Both the position numbers and the translations under genes were made by a program. The notes under the pieces are model-generated. The model saw only the letters and a list, made by a program, of their open reading frames with translations. It searched no databases and was not told the DNA's origin. 64,000 nt of DNA from the NCBI RefSeq assembly GCF_000238355.1, contig NZ_AHCA01000001.1, positions 124,001-188,000 on the forward strand, in the 5' to 3' direction. The stretch is from Pseudoalteromonas haloplanktis ATCC 14393. Its GTDB lineage: Bacteria > Pseudomonadota > Gammaproteobacteria > Enterobacterales > Alteromonadaceae. Below, one piece after another: positions 15,932 through 26,197 of the stretch. Every line of letters starts with the position of its first letter. The stretch's first letter is position 1.

Positions 15932-17547
15932 ACTTTTTAACTGATAAGCGCATTTTGGTGATTGATGATAGCAGTTTAATTTTATCGGCTATTCGCTTAA
16001 TGCTCGTTAATAAAGGCGCTTTAGCAAAGAATGTAATGTTAGCTAAAGACGCTAAAACCACCATTAGCGCATGTCAAAATCGCCGCTTTGACTTTATTTT
16101 ATTTGATTACAATTTAGGCCAAGGCGCGGATGGATTACAGCTTTTAGCGCATTTAAGAATGGCCAAACTGATAGCTAAAGAGTGCGTTGTTTTTATTGTT
16201 ACTGCAGAGCAATCTCGTCAAGTAGTGCATGGGTTTAGTGAATGGAAACCGGATGGGTATTTGGTTAAACCTTTTAATATTAATAACATGCTGCCACGAA
16301 TGATTGCCTGTTATCGTAAAAAGTACGCTTTAATTGAACTTGAAAGCTGTTACTTAAAACACGGGTTTGAACGCGCTAAAAGTAGACTCTCTCGCTATAC
16401 TGCATTGAACTACTATAACGAACTTGAACATGCTCTACTCACCTGGGATGAGCAAACAGCCAAGCTATGCCATAAGCTCAAAACACTCGTTGCGCAAGGC
16501 GATGATAATGCACGGCTAAATTACGCAAGCTGTTTACTTAATGATGGCAATAGTACTGATGCCGTTAATGTAATAAAGCCACTACTGGCCATCAAACGTT
16601 ATCAATTAAGTGCATTAGATGTATGCGTCAGTGCCAGTTTAGGCCAAGGCCAGCTTCAGCAAGCGTATGATTACTTAGCACAAATGAACTTAATTGCCCC
16701 CGATAACCCACAGCGTTTATTAATGCAGTTTAATCTTGCGGTCATTTTAAATAATACTGACAATATGCAGCAAGCGGTAGCGCGTTATCAAAAAACCTCG
16801 CAGCACCTAAGTTGGTTAAATGTAGATTGCCAATTTAATGTATTACGCTGTTTATTAGCCCGTATCGAAAGCTTAAATGAAGGACGCTACGGCAGTGACT
16901 TTAAACGTCTCGAAACGAATTATTTGCACACGCGGTTAAAGATTCTACAAAACCCGCGAGCTGTTCAATTACACGAAATAAAAGACATTCTTGATGCGCG
17001 TTTTGCGTTATGTACAGGTGATCGCCAAGCTGCCATGCAGATTGTAAAAAAATACAGCGAATACGCAAATTATGTGGAGCTACCATTTTATTGCCAACTC
17101 GATATTGTGCACTTATACCGTCGTTTAGCCCTGCCCCTTCCTGACTTTATCAATAGTTTAAATAAAGATGAGTATAGCCAACATTTACTACTGCAAAATA
17201 CGCTGCAATATGCTCACGCTTATCAACTCCATGTTGATGCTCAGATCAGGAAAATAAAAAGCGCTGAAAACAACGGTTTTTACATGCAAGCGGTCTGTAT
17301 GAGTATTGCAGCCATTGATGACTTAGGAATAAACATTGAGCTCGCGCAATTACTATTACGCGGTTTTACTAAAGCAATTCCCATTAATGTTACTCCAATG
17401 CGGCTAAGGCAGTATTATTTATTAGCCAAACACAGCCTCACCCTCAATAAAAGCCAAGTTACTAATAGCGAGCTATATTATAAGTATTGTCGTTTTATTG
17501 AGTCCACAGTGAGCTTCTTAAACACCCAGCCAAAGGTAGCCGTATGA
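15928..17547 (+). CDS. VieB-like response regulator: REC plus helical (TPR) domain
   Basis: A 539-residue protein. The receiver spans about residues 5-130 (RILVIDDSS, phospho-acceptor in FILFDYNLG, conserved Lys in GYLVKPF). The remaining 400 residues are helical repeats resembling TPRs. V. cholerae VieB has the same length and layout and inhibits its cognate kinase VieS, so the same role is likely here. The start is TTG at 15928, overlapping the stop of the EAL gene; the stop overlaps the kinase gene by 4 nt. Tight coupling supports one signalling module. Confidence 0.75.
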   Translation: MNFLTDKRILVIDDSSLILSAIRLMLVNKGALAKNVMLAKDAKTTISACQNRRFDFILFDYNLGQGADGLQLLAHLRMAKLIAKECVVFIVTAEQSRQVVHGFSEWKPDGYLVKPFNINNMLPRMIACYRKKYALIELESCYLKHGFERAKSRLSRYTALNYYNELEHALLTWDEQTAKLCHKLKTLVAQGDDNARLNYASCLLNDGNSTDAVNVIKPLLAIKRYQLSALDVCVSASLGQGQLQQAYDYLAQMNLIAPDNPQRLLMQFNLAVILNNTDNMQQAVARYQKTSQHLSWLNVDCQFNVLRCLLARIESLNEGRYGSDFKRLETNYLHTRLKILQNPRAVQLHEIKDILDARFALCTGDRQAAMQIVKKYSEYANYVELPFYCQLDIVHLYRRLALPLPDFINSLNKDEYSQHLLLQNTLQYAHAYQLHVDAQIRKIKSAENNGFYMQAVCMSIAAIDDLGINIELAQLLLRGFTKAIPINVTPMRLRQYYLLAKHSLTLNKSQVTNSELYYKYCRFIESTVSFLNTQPKVAV

Positions 17548-20500
17548 TTTTTCAATATCGCTTAAAAGTTATCGCACTGCTAACGTGCTGTTTTTTAGTG
17601 TGCTGGCTTTTAAGTTTTAATGCCTTTGCTGATAGCGCTAAAAATCTCCCTGAGTCGCAGGTTACTGCGAGCAAAAAAATCTTGCTGGTCGGCGCTTTAA
17701 AGGGCAACTCTATTCCTTACTTTGCGGTGAAAGAAAACAATAAAGTGGGCGGTATTTATCCTGAGTACATCGAGCATTTGGCAAGTACTTTAAACTTACA
17801 AATACACTATCAATTTTATAACTCGGTAGCACAGCTAGAAGATGCCGCAAAACAAGGGCGTGTTGATATAGCATTAGGCTTACAAGTGACTGACGCGCGC
17901 AAAGATTACTTAACGCTCAGTAAAATAATTATGACGGTGCCACGTACGGTGTTAATAGCAAAAGAGATTGAAGCGTCACCATTTCAACTTAACGCAAACC
18001 CAGCTGTTAACCTCGCACTGTTTAAATATGATGTTGATAAAGAATATATTAAGCAGCTATTTCCTGATATTAAAAAGGTCGAAATAAAACAACAGCAAGA
18101 TCTTGCACCAGCGTTTCACTATGGTCTGGTTAACGCCCATTTTGGTGACTCTTTATCTAACCAGTATTTAGCATCAAAATTAGCTATTAATAAATTTAGT
18201 ATCGTTTCGCTGGATCATACCGCTAATAAAGTGTTTCATATTCCGCTAATTAGCAAAAATAGTACGCTTAATAACGCCATCAACAAGCTTATAGAAAACA
18301 CAGATCCAATCACAGTATCAGCGATTGTTGCTCACGCGAGTCAGTGGCAACACTATACCAAAAAACCAGTTATGGTTATTAACCCACAACAACAAGACTG
18401 GTTAAAGCAGCATCAAGTGATTCGCTACACTACGTTACCTCAATGGCACACCATTACCATGTATGATCAATCAGGTAAGCCTAAAGGCTTGTCTATTGAT
18501 GTGTTAAACCGTATCGCGGAAAAACTGGGGGTCACCTTAGAATACGTACCAACTCACTCCAGAGAAGAAGCACTAGCGCTACTAAAAACCGGTGATGTTG
18601 ACTTGGTTCCTGCAGTATTGCGTTTGCAAAGTCGCAACGACATCATGAGTTTTTCGCAGCCTTATTTAAGTACACCTTGGAGTATGGTTGGACGTAAAGA
18701 CTCGCAACTAGACGTAACTTTACTGCGCCAAGGAAAGTACAAAATAGCCTCGCCAAACAGCGATTATGCTCGCGCCATTATTTTAGATTACTTTCCAAAT
18801 AGTGAGTTAATTATGCAAAGTAATATAGAAGAAAGCTTTGCGTTGTTAGATGAAAAAGAAGTCGATGCTGTATTTACAACCCTAGCAGCGTCACAGTCTT
18901 GGATTGAACATGGGGGCAATCATCATTACAAGCTGATACACGATTTTTTAGTAAATAATAATATAGACATACAACTAGGTGTAAGTAAGCACTCACAAGA
19001 GTTACTTGGTTTAGTTAATAATGGCCTTGATGCAATAGGCTATGATCAACTCGATAGCCTTGCCCGTAGCTGGGTGGAGCTTAATCCAAATCAAGGTGTA
19101 AATATTAAACAAATCATTTTTTACAGCTTGCTTGCATGTGCCTTATTTTTATTAGTCGTAGTTGGTTTTTTATATTGGAATAATAAGCTGCGTCAAGAAG
19201 TCAGGTTTCGCCGTAATGCGCAACAACGTGCATTACAAGCAGAGCAAAAGCTTACCTCTATAGCCAATGCTATTCCTGGTGCTGTGGTGCAATTTAAAAT
19301 TGTTAATAAGCAGCTTATATTTACCTATGCCAGTAAGGGGATTGAAAGGTTTACTCCGTTTAAACGAATAAACTTATCAACTGAAGAGGCGGTGAATTTA
19401 ACAGATGAAGACTTTCTAGCTTTGATCTCGAAAGACCAAGTAGACCAGCTTATCAATGCAGCTACTCAGGCGCTAAATGATAACCAGGGGATTGATTTTG
19501 AATGTGAATTAAATGCGCCCTATCGTAATTGGTTAAACTTGGTGGCATTTCCTGCTTATCAAGGTGATGATTGTGTCTGGAGCGGTGTATTACTTGAGAT
19601 CAATCAACGTAAAGAGCAAGAGATTGCTCTCAGCGAAGAAAAAACCAAAGCGGAGCAAGCAGCCCTTGCTAAATCACGCTTTTTAGCAATGATGAGTCAC
19701 GAAATTAGAACACCTCTAAGTGGTGTGATCACTACTACTGAGTTATTGTCACAATCAGCCTTGGATTATCAGCAACGCGATGACGTGAATACCATTGCTA
19801 CATCAGCGAATAATTTACTGCATATTCTCAATGATGTGCTCGATCATACAAAAATGGAAGAGCAACAGTTTGCCATCGAAAAAATAGAGTGTGATTTACT
19901 CGATATTGTTGAAAACGCGGTGCGGGCTCATGTCGCAAACACACAAGCTAAAAACTTAACCATGCGTGTTGATTTTGATCCCCAGTTACAACGCTTTATT
20001 GAAACCGATCCCGTCAGGTTGCAACAGGTGCTATCTAATTTACTCAGTAACGCAGTGAAGTTTACTGAGCAAGGCAAAATAACTATCAGCGTTAATGCTT
20101 TGCATAACGTGGGGAATGTTCAACACGTTGAGTTTAAAGTGACTGATGCAGGATTAGGTATTGCCATTGAAAATCAAAGCAAGCTGTTTACTCCTTTTAT
20201 GCAAGCTGAAAGCTCAACTAATCGTCAATACGGTGGAACCGGGTTAGGACTGTCAATTTGCCAAATGCTGGTAAATCGTCTTGGTGGGGAAATCACCTTA
20301 CACAGTGATTTAGGTAAAGGTAGTGAGTTTAGTTTTGTGATCCCCCTTGAGTGTTATAAAACCGCAGAGTTACCGACAACACCGGTTGAAAAATCATTAT
20401 TACTCTTGGATGACGGCAGCGAATGTATTGCTCAAGTGATCAATTATTTAAAACGATGGGGTATTGCGTTTATTCATGAACCAAACCACAGTAATCCTGA

Positions 20501-21548
20501 GTCTTGGTTAAACCCACATAATTACACAAATTGTATGGTTATTTTTCATCAACAACTAAGCAATATTTCACACCTTAAAACCAGCGATGCAAGTAATGTA
20601 TGGGTTAAGCTGTGCATGGCGGCAAATAATGAACTTGATGCAGACTTATTTATACCGAGCAATCCTTTGTTAGTGTCTCCTTTACTTAATCTGATCGCCA
20701 AAGCCAATGACAGTCAATTAATGGATACTGTCCATCAAGAACAAAACCACGAAATTATTCTCCAAAGCAGGGAGCAGGCTATCAGCAGCGGTCGGCTAAT
20801 TTTAGTGGCTGAAGATCACCCAACCAACCGACAAGTGATCAAACGCCAACTTGAAACCTTAGGCTATCAAGCTGACTATGTTGAAAACGGCGTACAAGCC
20901 CTGCAAGCAATTACTGAACAACATTACAATTTGTTGATCACCGATTGCCACATGCCAGAGCTCGATGGCTATGGGTTAACCCGCGCTCTGCGTGAGCAAG
21001 GAAATAACATGCCAATCATTGCCTTTACCGCCAATGCGCTCACTGGCGAAGCGCAGCGTTGCTTAGACATAGGAATGAACGGCTATATAAGTAAGCCGGT
21101 CAGCCAAAGTGTATTGCAAGCTAAGCTAAACAAGTATTTACCGACGCTGAGCCAGATAACCATACCTGTCAGCTCTGTGCAAAATAACTTACCCATAAAC
21201 ACGCATCATAAGGCCACTGAAATGCATTTTAATATTCTAGAACTACAAACTATGTTTGGTTCTAAAGAGTCTGTGTTGGAGTTGCTTGCAGAGTTTATTG
21301 ACAGTTTAAAGGCTGATATCAGCGAGCTGAGTGACGCATATGCACAGCTTGATTTTACACAGCTCAATACAATTGCGCATCGCTTAAAAGGCGCGGCTCA
21401 AATGGTCATGGCAAACGCATTAAGTGAACTTGCAAGCACCTTAGAAAATGCAGCCAAACAGCAGCAAGCTGCTTTGTGTAAACTAAAAATAACCGCCCTT
21501 AATGATTGCCTAAAACAATATGAAAACTCATTAAACACATTGTTTTGA
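17544..21548 (+). CDS. VieS/EvgS-like hybrid sensor kinase
   Basis: A 1334-residue unorthodox kinase. It has an N-terminal signal anchor (about 8-28), two tandem periplasmic binding-protein domains of SBP_bac_3 type (about 45-270 and 290-505) and a membrane helix (about 521-545). A PAS-like region and HisKA follow, with the phospho-His in MMSHEIRTP near 719. The ATPase domain has the N box LSNLLSNAVKF, DAGLGIA and GGTGLGLS near 897. A degenerate receiver (about 955-1070) precedes an intact receiver (AEDH near 1090, Asp in LLITDCHMPE near 1132) and an HPt domain (HRLKGAA near 1278). The ligand is unknown. The phosphorelay probably ends on the two receivers encoded upstream. Confidence 0.88.
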   Translation: MIFQYRLKVIALLTCCFLVCWLLSFNAFADSAKNLPESQVTASKKILLVGALKGNSIPYFAVKENNKVGGIYPEYIEHLASTLNLQIHYQFYNSVAQLEDAAKQGRVDIALGLQVTDARKDYLTLSKIIMTVPRTVLIAKEIEASPFQLNANPAVNLALFKYDVDKEYIKQLFPDIKKVEIKQQQDLAPAFHYGLVNAHFGDSLSNQYLASKLAINKFSIVSLDHTANKVFHIPLISKNSTLNNAINKLIENTDPITVSAIVAHASQWQHYTKKPVMVINPQQQDWLKQHQVIRYTTLPQWHTITMYDQSGKPKGLSIDVLNRIAEKLGVTLEYVPTHSREEALALLKTGDVDLVPAVLRLQSRNDIMSFSQPYLSTPWSMVGRKDSQLDVTLLRQGKYKIASPNSDYARAIILDYFPNSELIMQSNIEESFALLDEKEVDAVFTTLAASQSWIEHGGNHHYKLIHDFLVNNNIDIQLGVSKHSQELLGLVNNGLDAIGYDQLDSLARSWVELNPNQGVNIKQIIFYSLLACALFLLVVVGFLYWNNKLRQEVRFRRNAQQRALQAEQKLTSIANAIPGAVVQFKIVNKQLIFTYASKGIERFTPFKRINLSTEEAVNLTDEDFLALISKDQVDQLINAATQALNDNQGIDFECELNAPYRNWLNLVAFPAYQGDDCVWSGVLLEINQRKEQEIALSEEKTKAEQAALAKSRFLAMMSHEIRTPLSGVITTTELLSQSALDYQQRDDVNTIATSANNLLHILNDVLDHTKMEEQQFAIEKIECDLLDIVENAVRAHVANTQAKNLTMRVDFDPQLQRFIETDPVRLQQVLSNLLSNAVKFTEQGKITISVNALHNVGNVQHVEFKVTDAGLGIAIENQSKLFTPFMQAESSTNRQYGGTGLGLSICQMLVNRLGGEITLHSDLGKGSEFSFVIPLECYKTAELPTTPVEKSLLLLDDGSECIAQVINYLKRWGIAFIHEPNHSNPESWLNPHNYTNCMVIFHQQLSNISHLKTSDASNVWVKLCMAANNELDADLFIPSNPLLVSPLLNLIAKANDSQLMDTVHQEQNHEIILQSREQAISSGRLILVAEDHPTNRQVIKRQLETLGYQADYVENGVQALQAITEQHYNLLITDCHMPELDGYGLTRALREQGNNMPIIAFTANALTGEAQRCLDIGMNGYISKPVSQSVLQAKLNKYLPTLSQITIPVSSVQNNLPINTHHKATEMHFNILELQTMFGSKESVLELLAEFIDSLKADISELSDAYAQLDFTQLNTIAHRLKGAAQMVMANALSELASTLENAAKQQQAALCKLKITALNDCLKQYENSLNTLF

Positions 21549-21643
21549 TGACCCTGTCACCAGAATATTTACCCAACGAATGGAGTGCTTTTTATCAACA
21601 AATTGTTTAACAACCACGCTAAGTGAATATTTTTTATATAAAA

Positions 21644-23017
21644 TCAGCTCAAAGTTAACGGAAAAGTAAACGTCACTGTAATACCCTGCTGAGGCTCGCT
21701 ATTTGCTTTTACATCGCCTTGTAGGGCTTGGGTTGCAAGGTTATAAACAATGGCCATACCTAAACCACTGCCGCCATTACCTCGGGTGGTGGTAAAAAAA
21801 GGATCAAATACATTCTGTAACACGCTTTTAGTCATCCCATGGCCGTTATCACGATAACGTAATGTGTAGGTATTTTGCTGCGTATCTACCTGTACTGTGA
21901 TGTTTATCTGATTATCTTTACGGTCTTTAAAGCCATGTACGCAACTGTTACTTACTAAATTCATTAAAATTTGACTTAAAGCCCCTGAAACGGTGACTAT
22001 GCTAAGTGTTTCATCGCACTCAATGGTGGTGTTAACTTGATGGCTTCGGGTTAATGGCGTAAGACTATGTACGGTATTAGCTAAGTAATCATTTAAGATC
22101 ACTGTGCTAATATCAAGAGAGGATTGATCAACGGCAGTTTGCTTAAAATTACAGATCAGAGCTGCGGCCCTATCTAAGTTGCTACTTGAAATCCTTAAAC
22201 ACTCATCTATATGCGTAAGAAACGCCACTAAGCTATTTTTCGATAGCGTATTATTTTCCAGCTGTTGTGTCAGTCGCTTTAGGTTATCAGTTGCCGAACT
22301 ATTGGCTGTTACGGCAACACCAATGGGCGTATTTACTTCATGAGCAACGCCTGCAACAAGGTTCCCTAATGCTGCCATTTTTTCTGATTCGATGAGTTTT
22401 TCTTGCGTTCCGGTTAATGCTTCTAAGGTTTTTTGTAGGGTATTTGTACGCTCAACTACACGCTCTTCTAGGTAACGATTTGCAGCTTCTAACTCTTGCT
22501 TGACTAATCTGCTTTCTTGCGCCGAAAGTGCCCGACCATAAAGATCAGCCAAACCCGAAAGAAACGTACATTCGTCATCATCCCATTGTCTAAAACTGCC
22601 AATATGCTCACAACAAAAAATACCTATCATTTTGCCTTTAAAACGCAGAGGAGCATCCAGCATGGAGTGAATACCTAGTGGGGTTAAGTAGTGCTCAGAG
22701 AATTCGTATGTTGCCGGATCGGTATGCGCGTTATTGGCAATTATCACTCGTTGTGTATCTAACGCCCTGAAATAAGAAGGAAAACTAGCGCGCGTTAAAA
22801 TCAACGTTTGAGCTGGTTCAGTGTTCGTTTTATCTAACAGTAATTGGCAATGGCATTCACTATTATCGCTATTTAACAACCATATGCTGGCACGTGTCGT
22901 ATTAAGACCATCGATAATAGCTTTTACAATCAATTGCTCGGCAAGCTCTATATATCCATCGTCTAAAATTGCCGATGTAGACACCTTATAAAGTAATTGC
23001 ACAAGCTGTTGCCGCAT
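21644..23017 (-). CDS. GAF-domain sensor histidine kinase
   Basis: A 457-residue cytoplasmic kinase. The N-terminal GAF domain (about 10-165) includes a DAPLRFKGKMIGIFCCEH strand. It is joined by a coiled coil (EANRYLEERVVERTNTLQKT) to an H box, LGNLVAGVAHEVNTPIGVA, near residue 220. A HATPase domain follows with LMNLVSNSCVHGF, DNGHGM and GGSGLGMAIVYNLA. No receiver is fused and no response regulator lies beside it on this strand, so its partner is unclear. It converges on the VieSAB-like operon. Confidence 0.85.
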   Translation of the reverse strand: MRQQLVQLLYKVSTSAILDDGYIELAEQLIVKAIIDGLNTTRASIWLLNSDNSECHCQLLLDKTNTEPAQTLILTRASFPSYFRALDTQRVIIANNAHTDPATYEFSEHYLTPLGIHSMLDAPLRFKGKMIGIFCCEHIGSFRQWDDDECTFLSGLADLYGRALSAQESRLVKQELEAANRYLEERVVERTNTLQKTLEALTGTQEKLIESEKMAALGNLVAGVAHEVNTPIGVAVTANSSATDNLKRLTQQLENNTLSKNSLVAFLTHIDECLRISSSNLDRAAALICNFKQTAVDQSSLDISTVILNDYLANTVHSLTPLTRSHQVNTTIECDETLSIVTVSGALSQILMNLVSNSCVHGFKDRKDNQINITVQVDTQQNTYTLRYRDNGHGMTKSVLQNVFDPFFTTTRGNGGSGLGMAIVYNLATQALQGDVKANSEPQQGITVTFTFPLTLS

Positions 23018-23144
23018 TGATGAAACTTCCCAAACGATTATCGTAAGTTTAGTTTAGCTTATTAAATTAATTTCTACCTCTGCATTTATAAAGCTTTAAA
23101 TATTAAGACATTGTTCAGATAGGTTTGGTTATTATAAAGCCACA

Positions 23145-23218
23145 CTCCTGTTGATACCCCTAACGACTTTATGTTGTTTAAGCAGTTTGACCAGCTCACC
23201 CTTGAGCTGGTTTTTTTT
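23145..23218 (+). ncRNA. Candidate small RNA ending in an intrinsic terminator
   Basis: A strong hairpin (CCAGCTC 23191-23197, GAGCTGG 23204-23210) is followed by eight Ts, a textbook terminator on the plus strand. No plus-strand gene ends here. A possible promoter, TTGTTC (23111-23116) and TATAAA (23133-23138) with a 16-bp spacer, would give a transcript of about 75 nt. It could equally be an attenuated leader of the gene at 23305. Confidence 0.35.
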
Positions 23219-23304
23219 GCCCGCGTTTTGCCTAGTGCCAACTTAGCTAGCATGTTACAGTTTATCTCATTCAAACAGCATTTAAATATCAACTAGGCAG
23301 CACA

Positions 23305-24195
23305 ATGCATCATTATTTATTATCCGCTTTACTTGTTATTGCTACTTTAGTGACAGCCCCAATAATGGCCCAGGAGTCTCGCTCTGAGCCTAGCCAGCAA
23401 CAGCAACAACAAGCACTCGAAGAATTGCAAGAGCCAATGTATAAGCCATTGATGGAGCGCTATATTCTTGATGAACTTAAAGCGGTACGTCAAGATCAGC
23501 AAAAACTACGCGAAGATGTCACAAAACAAGTAACACATACCCAACTCGATACCGCCGATCGCGCGCTAACTTACACAACCGACACCATTAACAATGTGTT
23601 TTTTATTATCACGATCACCGCATCAATTTTAGTACTTGTGGGCTGGAATTCATTGCGTGATGTAAAGAATAAAGTAGAAGATATCGTTAATAGTCGCGTT
23701 AGCGCAATTACAATGGAATACGAAGAGCGCTTAAATATACTTGAAGAAAAACTGCGTGTTCGCTCTGAAGAAATCTTAAGTAATCAGCAAAAAATATCGG
23801 TCACTAACGAAGTTCACTCACTGTGGATGCGCGCAAACTTAGAAAGCGATATTGCGAATAAGATTGAGATTTTCGATGAAATATTAAAACGAAAACCTGA
23901 AGATGTTGAAGCTATCGCCTATAAGGCCGATGCACTGTTAGAGTTAAACCAAACAGCAAAAGCGATTGCGCTGTGTAATCAAGCGTTAGATATTGATAGT
24001 GATTATGGCTATGCGTATTGGCAACGTGCCTGTGCCTACGCTCTAACTCACAAACATGCTGATGCATTAGCAGATATAAAAATGTCGTTGGAATATTCAC
24101 CCAATTTACGCAACGAGCTGTTACATGAAAGTGCGTTTGCCAGTTTGCACGACAATAACAGTTTTAATGCGATTGTCGCTGGCGACAAAAATTAA
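23305..24195 (+). CDS. Membrane-anchored coiled-coil TPR protein
   Basis: A 296-residue protein of unknown specific function. It has an N-terminal signal sequence ending near AQES and a Gln-rich linker. A transmembrane helix lies near 95-115 (VFFIITITASILVLVGW), then a charged coiled coil (about 120-165) and TPR-like repeats (about 185-270, AIAYKADALLELNQTAKAIA and YGYAYWQRACAYAL). The order suggests a cell-envelope scaffold. It stands alone between an apparent terminator and a convergent operon. Confidence 0.7.
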   Translation: MHHYLLSALLVIATLVTAPIMAQESRSEPSQQQQQQALEELQEPMYKPLMERYILDELKAVRQDQQKLREDVTKQVTHTQLDTADRALTYTTDTINNVFFIITITASILVLVGWNSLRDVKNKVEDIVNSRVSAITMEYEERLNILEEKLRVRSEEILSNQQKISVTNEVHSLWMRANLESDIANKIEIFDEILKRKPEDVEAIAYKADALLELNQTAKAIALCNQALDIDSDYGYAYWQRACAYALTHKHADALADIKMSLEYSPNLRNELLHESAFASLHDNNSFNAIVAGDKN

Positions 24196-24210
24196 TTGAG
24201 CCTGTGCGGC

Positions 24211-24531
24211 TCAACGTTCTAAGAAATTTTCGATTGCTTGAGTGAGTAACTCGTCGAGTTGCTCTTCAAACTCATCTTTTGTGGTATCGAAATGAGTTAA
24301 GTACGTGTGAGCCTGTGATTCAGACAATAGTCGAGTATTTATACTGTATTGACGTTCCGCCTTACTTTTATCAAAGCGTGGCGTAAACTGATAGTGTGCA
24401 AAATAAGGGGCGGCAAGTTGTTGGTTTGCATATACACAAAAATGTTCAATCATTTGCGCACCACTAGGGCCAAGGCAACCAGGCTCAACACGATAAAGTA
24501 AATAAAGTTTTTTATCGTCACTTAGCTGCAT
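24211..24531 (-). CDS. Hypothetical protein, 106 residues
   Basis: I do not recognise it. It is a small acidic protein without signal or membrane segment. It has a conserved-looking core (YLLYRVEPGCLGPSGAQMIE) and an acidic C-terminal helix (DEFEEQLDELLTQAIENFLE). It lies 19 bp after the gene at 24551 on the same strand and so probably ends that operon. The compact start and coding character favour a real gene. Confidence 0.6.
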   Translation of the reverse strand: MQLSDDKKLYLLYRVEPGCLGPSGAQMIEHFCVYANQQLAAPYFAHYQFTPRFDKSKAERQYSINTRLLSESQAHTYLTHFDTTKDEFEEQLDELLTQAIENFLER

Positions 24532-24550
24532 TTATATCCCCTCATTGTTG

Positions 24551-25327
24551 TTATCTAAAAAACAACACCTTGGTAATTTTACCATTTTCAACTTGATAGC
24601 TAGAGATCAACTCTGAGCGTTTATCAATTACGTTCGGATCGGTTGAACAGGTTTCTGATAACTCATGATCAATAACTATATTACCGTGTACGATACGCTT
24701 TATAGGTGATGATTTGATACACTTTAATTTTTTAAACACGATCCCATAACGGGCAATGAGTTTTTCTTTCCCTTTAAAGAGTAACTCATTTGGAAAAGCA
24801 TAAAACTCAACATTTTCATCATACATGCTGATAAATGCGTCAATATTTCTGGCGTTATAGGCCTTAATTAACTGCTCGATAACCGCTAATGATTCTCGTG
24901 ACTGTTTTGCTTTTACTTGTTGTTTTAAAGTGAGCGCTTCTTTAGCTTGCGTAACGGCTTGCTCCGCTTGGGCTACCGCAACGGCCTTTTCTTGCTGAGT
25001 TTTAGGAATATCTGCAGGTTTTGCCGCTTCAGTGCCAAGTACCTTGCTGGTATCAACCACTTCAATCATGTTTGCTTTATTTGGATCAACCACCACAGGC
25101 TGGGTAGACTCAATATGGCTAGGCGCTGGCTGAGCGGCATTTTCAGGCGTTAATGTAATAACAGCAGGGCTATCTTGTAATTCACTTTCAACAGCTTGCT
25201 CTTTAGCAGCAGTAGCGTCATTCGTTTTGACGACAACAGCTTGTGACTGGGAGTCAACTGTTTCAACTTCAGTTGCGAATAATTGCCATGAAAATAACAA
25301 ACTAACGACAAAAAATAACGGTTTCAT
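24551..25327 (-). CDS. Secreted NTF2/SnoaL-like protein
   Basis: The start is set at ATG 25327 because a CAGGAACAG site precedes it and a signal peptide begins there (MKPLFFVVSLLFSWQLFA). The longer frame adds 23 residues with no signal. The mature protein has a low-complexity Ala/Val/Gln/Glu linker and a helix (about 110-150). Its C-terminal domain, of about 110 residues, is of the NTF2-like type (IEQLIKAYNARNIDAFISMY, FYAFPNELLFKGKEKLIARY). Such domains bind small ligands or peptides; the role is unknown. It lies downstream of fpr. Confidence 0.7.
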   Translation of the reverse strand: MKPLFFVVSLLFSWQLFATEVETVDSQSQAVVVKTNDATAAKEQAVESELQDSPAVITLTPENAAQPAPSHIESTQPVVVDPNKANMIEVVDTSKVLGTEAAKPADIPKTQQEKAVAVAQAEQAVTQAKEALTLKQQVKAKQSRESLAVIEQLIKAYNARNIDAFISMYDENVEFYAFPNELLFKGKEKLIARYGIVFKKLKCIKSSPIKRIVHGNIVIDHELSETCSTDPNVIDKRSELISSYQVENGKITKVLFFR

Positions 25328-25389
25328 ACTGTTCCTGAGTAATTTAAGAAACGCTAAAATAACAAAATTTAGCGTTTCGCGATAGTTAT

Positions 25390-26136
25390 TTACCAATATT
25401 GCTCAACGGTAATTTGCCCAGGCTCTCTACGGCGATTACGGGTATAACCTCGCTCAGTTAATAATGCTGATGTGTCTTTAACCATATCTGGATTTCCACA
25501 GATCATAAATTGAGCATTTTGTGGTGTGACTGCACTTTGGCAATGTGTGAACAAACTGCCATCAGCAATGCCACTGGTGATACGCCCATTTAAGCCGATA
25601 ATCGCCGGCTCTCGACTCACTACGGGTAAGTAATGTAATTGCGCATACTGCTGCTGTAACTGAGCTATTTTATCTTGATAACTTAAGTCTGCATTCAAAC
25701 GCACACCATGCACTAAAGTAATGTGTTTAAACTGCTGCCATACATCGCCTTGTTCTAAAATAGATAAAAACGGGCCGATTGCAGTGCCAGTACTAAGCAT
25801 AAATAATTGCTCACTTGTAGGGACTTCATCCAAGGTAAAAAAGCCACTGGCGCGTCGCTCTATTAAAACGGTATCGCCAGGGGTTAATTTAGCAAGTTGT
25901 TGCGATAACAATCCATCAGCAACATTTATAAGGTAAAACTCTAAGTCAGCTGAATCAGGGGAATTCACATACGAATAAGCTCGCGCAATGCGTTTATCGT
26001 CCATCATCATCGACAGCTTAGTAAACTGCCCTGCTTTAAATGGCTCAACATCGGCGTTAACAATCAAGCTAAATAAGGTGTCTGTCCACCAAACAATATC
26101 TTTAACCTTCGCCTCAACCCAATTAGACACAACCAC
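25390..26136 (-). CDS. fpr: Ferredoxin--NADP reductase
   Basis: A 248-residue flavoprotein of the Fpr family. FAD binding is shown by RAYSYVNSPDSADLEFY, the NADP domain by LMLSTGTAIGPFLSI-like FMLSTGTAIGPFLSIL and FMICGNPDMV, and the family C-terminus by the final TVEQYW. It transfers electrons between NADPH and ferredoxin or flavodoxin and helps in oxidative stress and cluster assembly. Its length matches E. coli Fpr (248). It is the first gene of a minus-strand run of three. Confidence 0.92.
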   Translation of the reverse strand: MVVSNWVEAKVKDIVWWTDTLFSLIVNADVEPFKAGQFTKLSMMMDDKRIARAYSYVNSPDSADLEFYLINVADGLLSQQLAKLTPGDTVLIERRASGFFTLDEVPTSEQLFMLSTGTAIGPFLSILEQGDVWQQFKHITLVHGVRLNADLSYQDKIAQLQQQYAQLHYLPVVSREPAIIGLNGRITSGIADGSLFTHCQSAVTPQNAQFMICGNPDMVKDTSALLTERGYTRNRRREPGQITVEQYW

Positions 26137-26197
26137 ACTCCTTTCGTTATTGCTTTATATAACAGTGGCAAAGGAACAAAGGGGTGTCAATGTTTGA

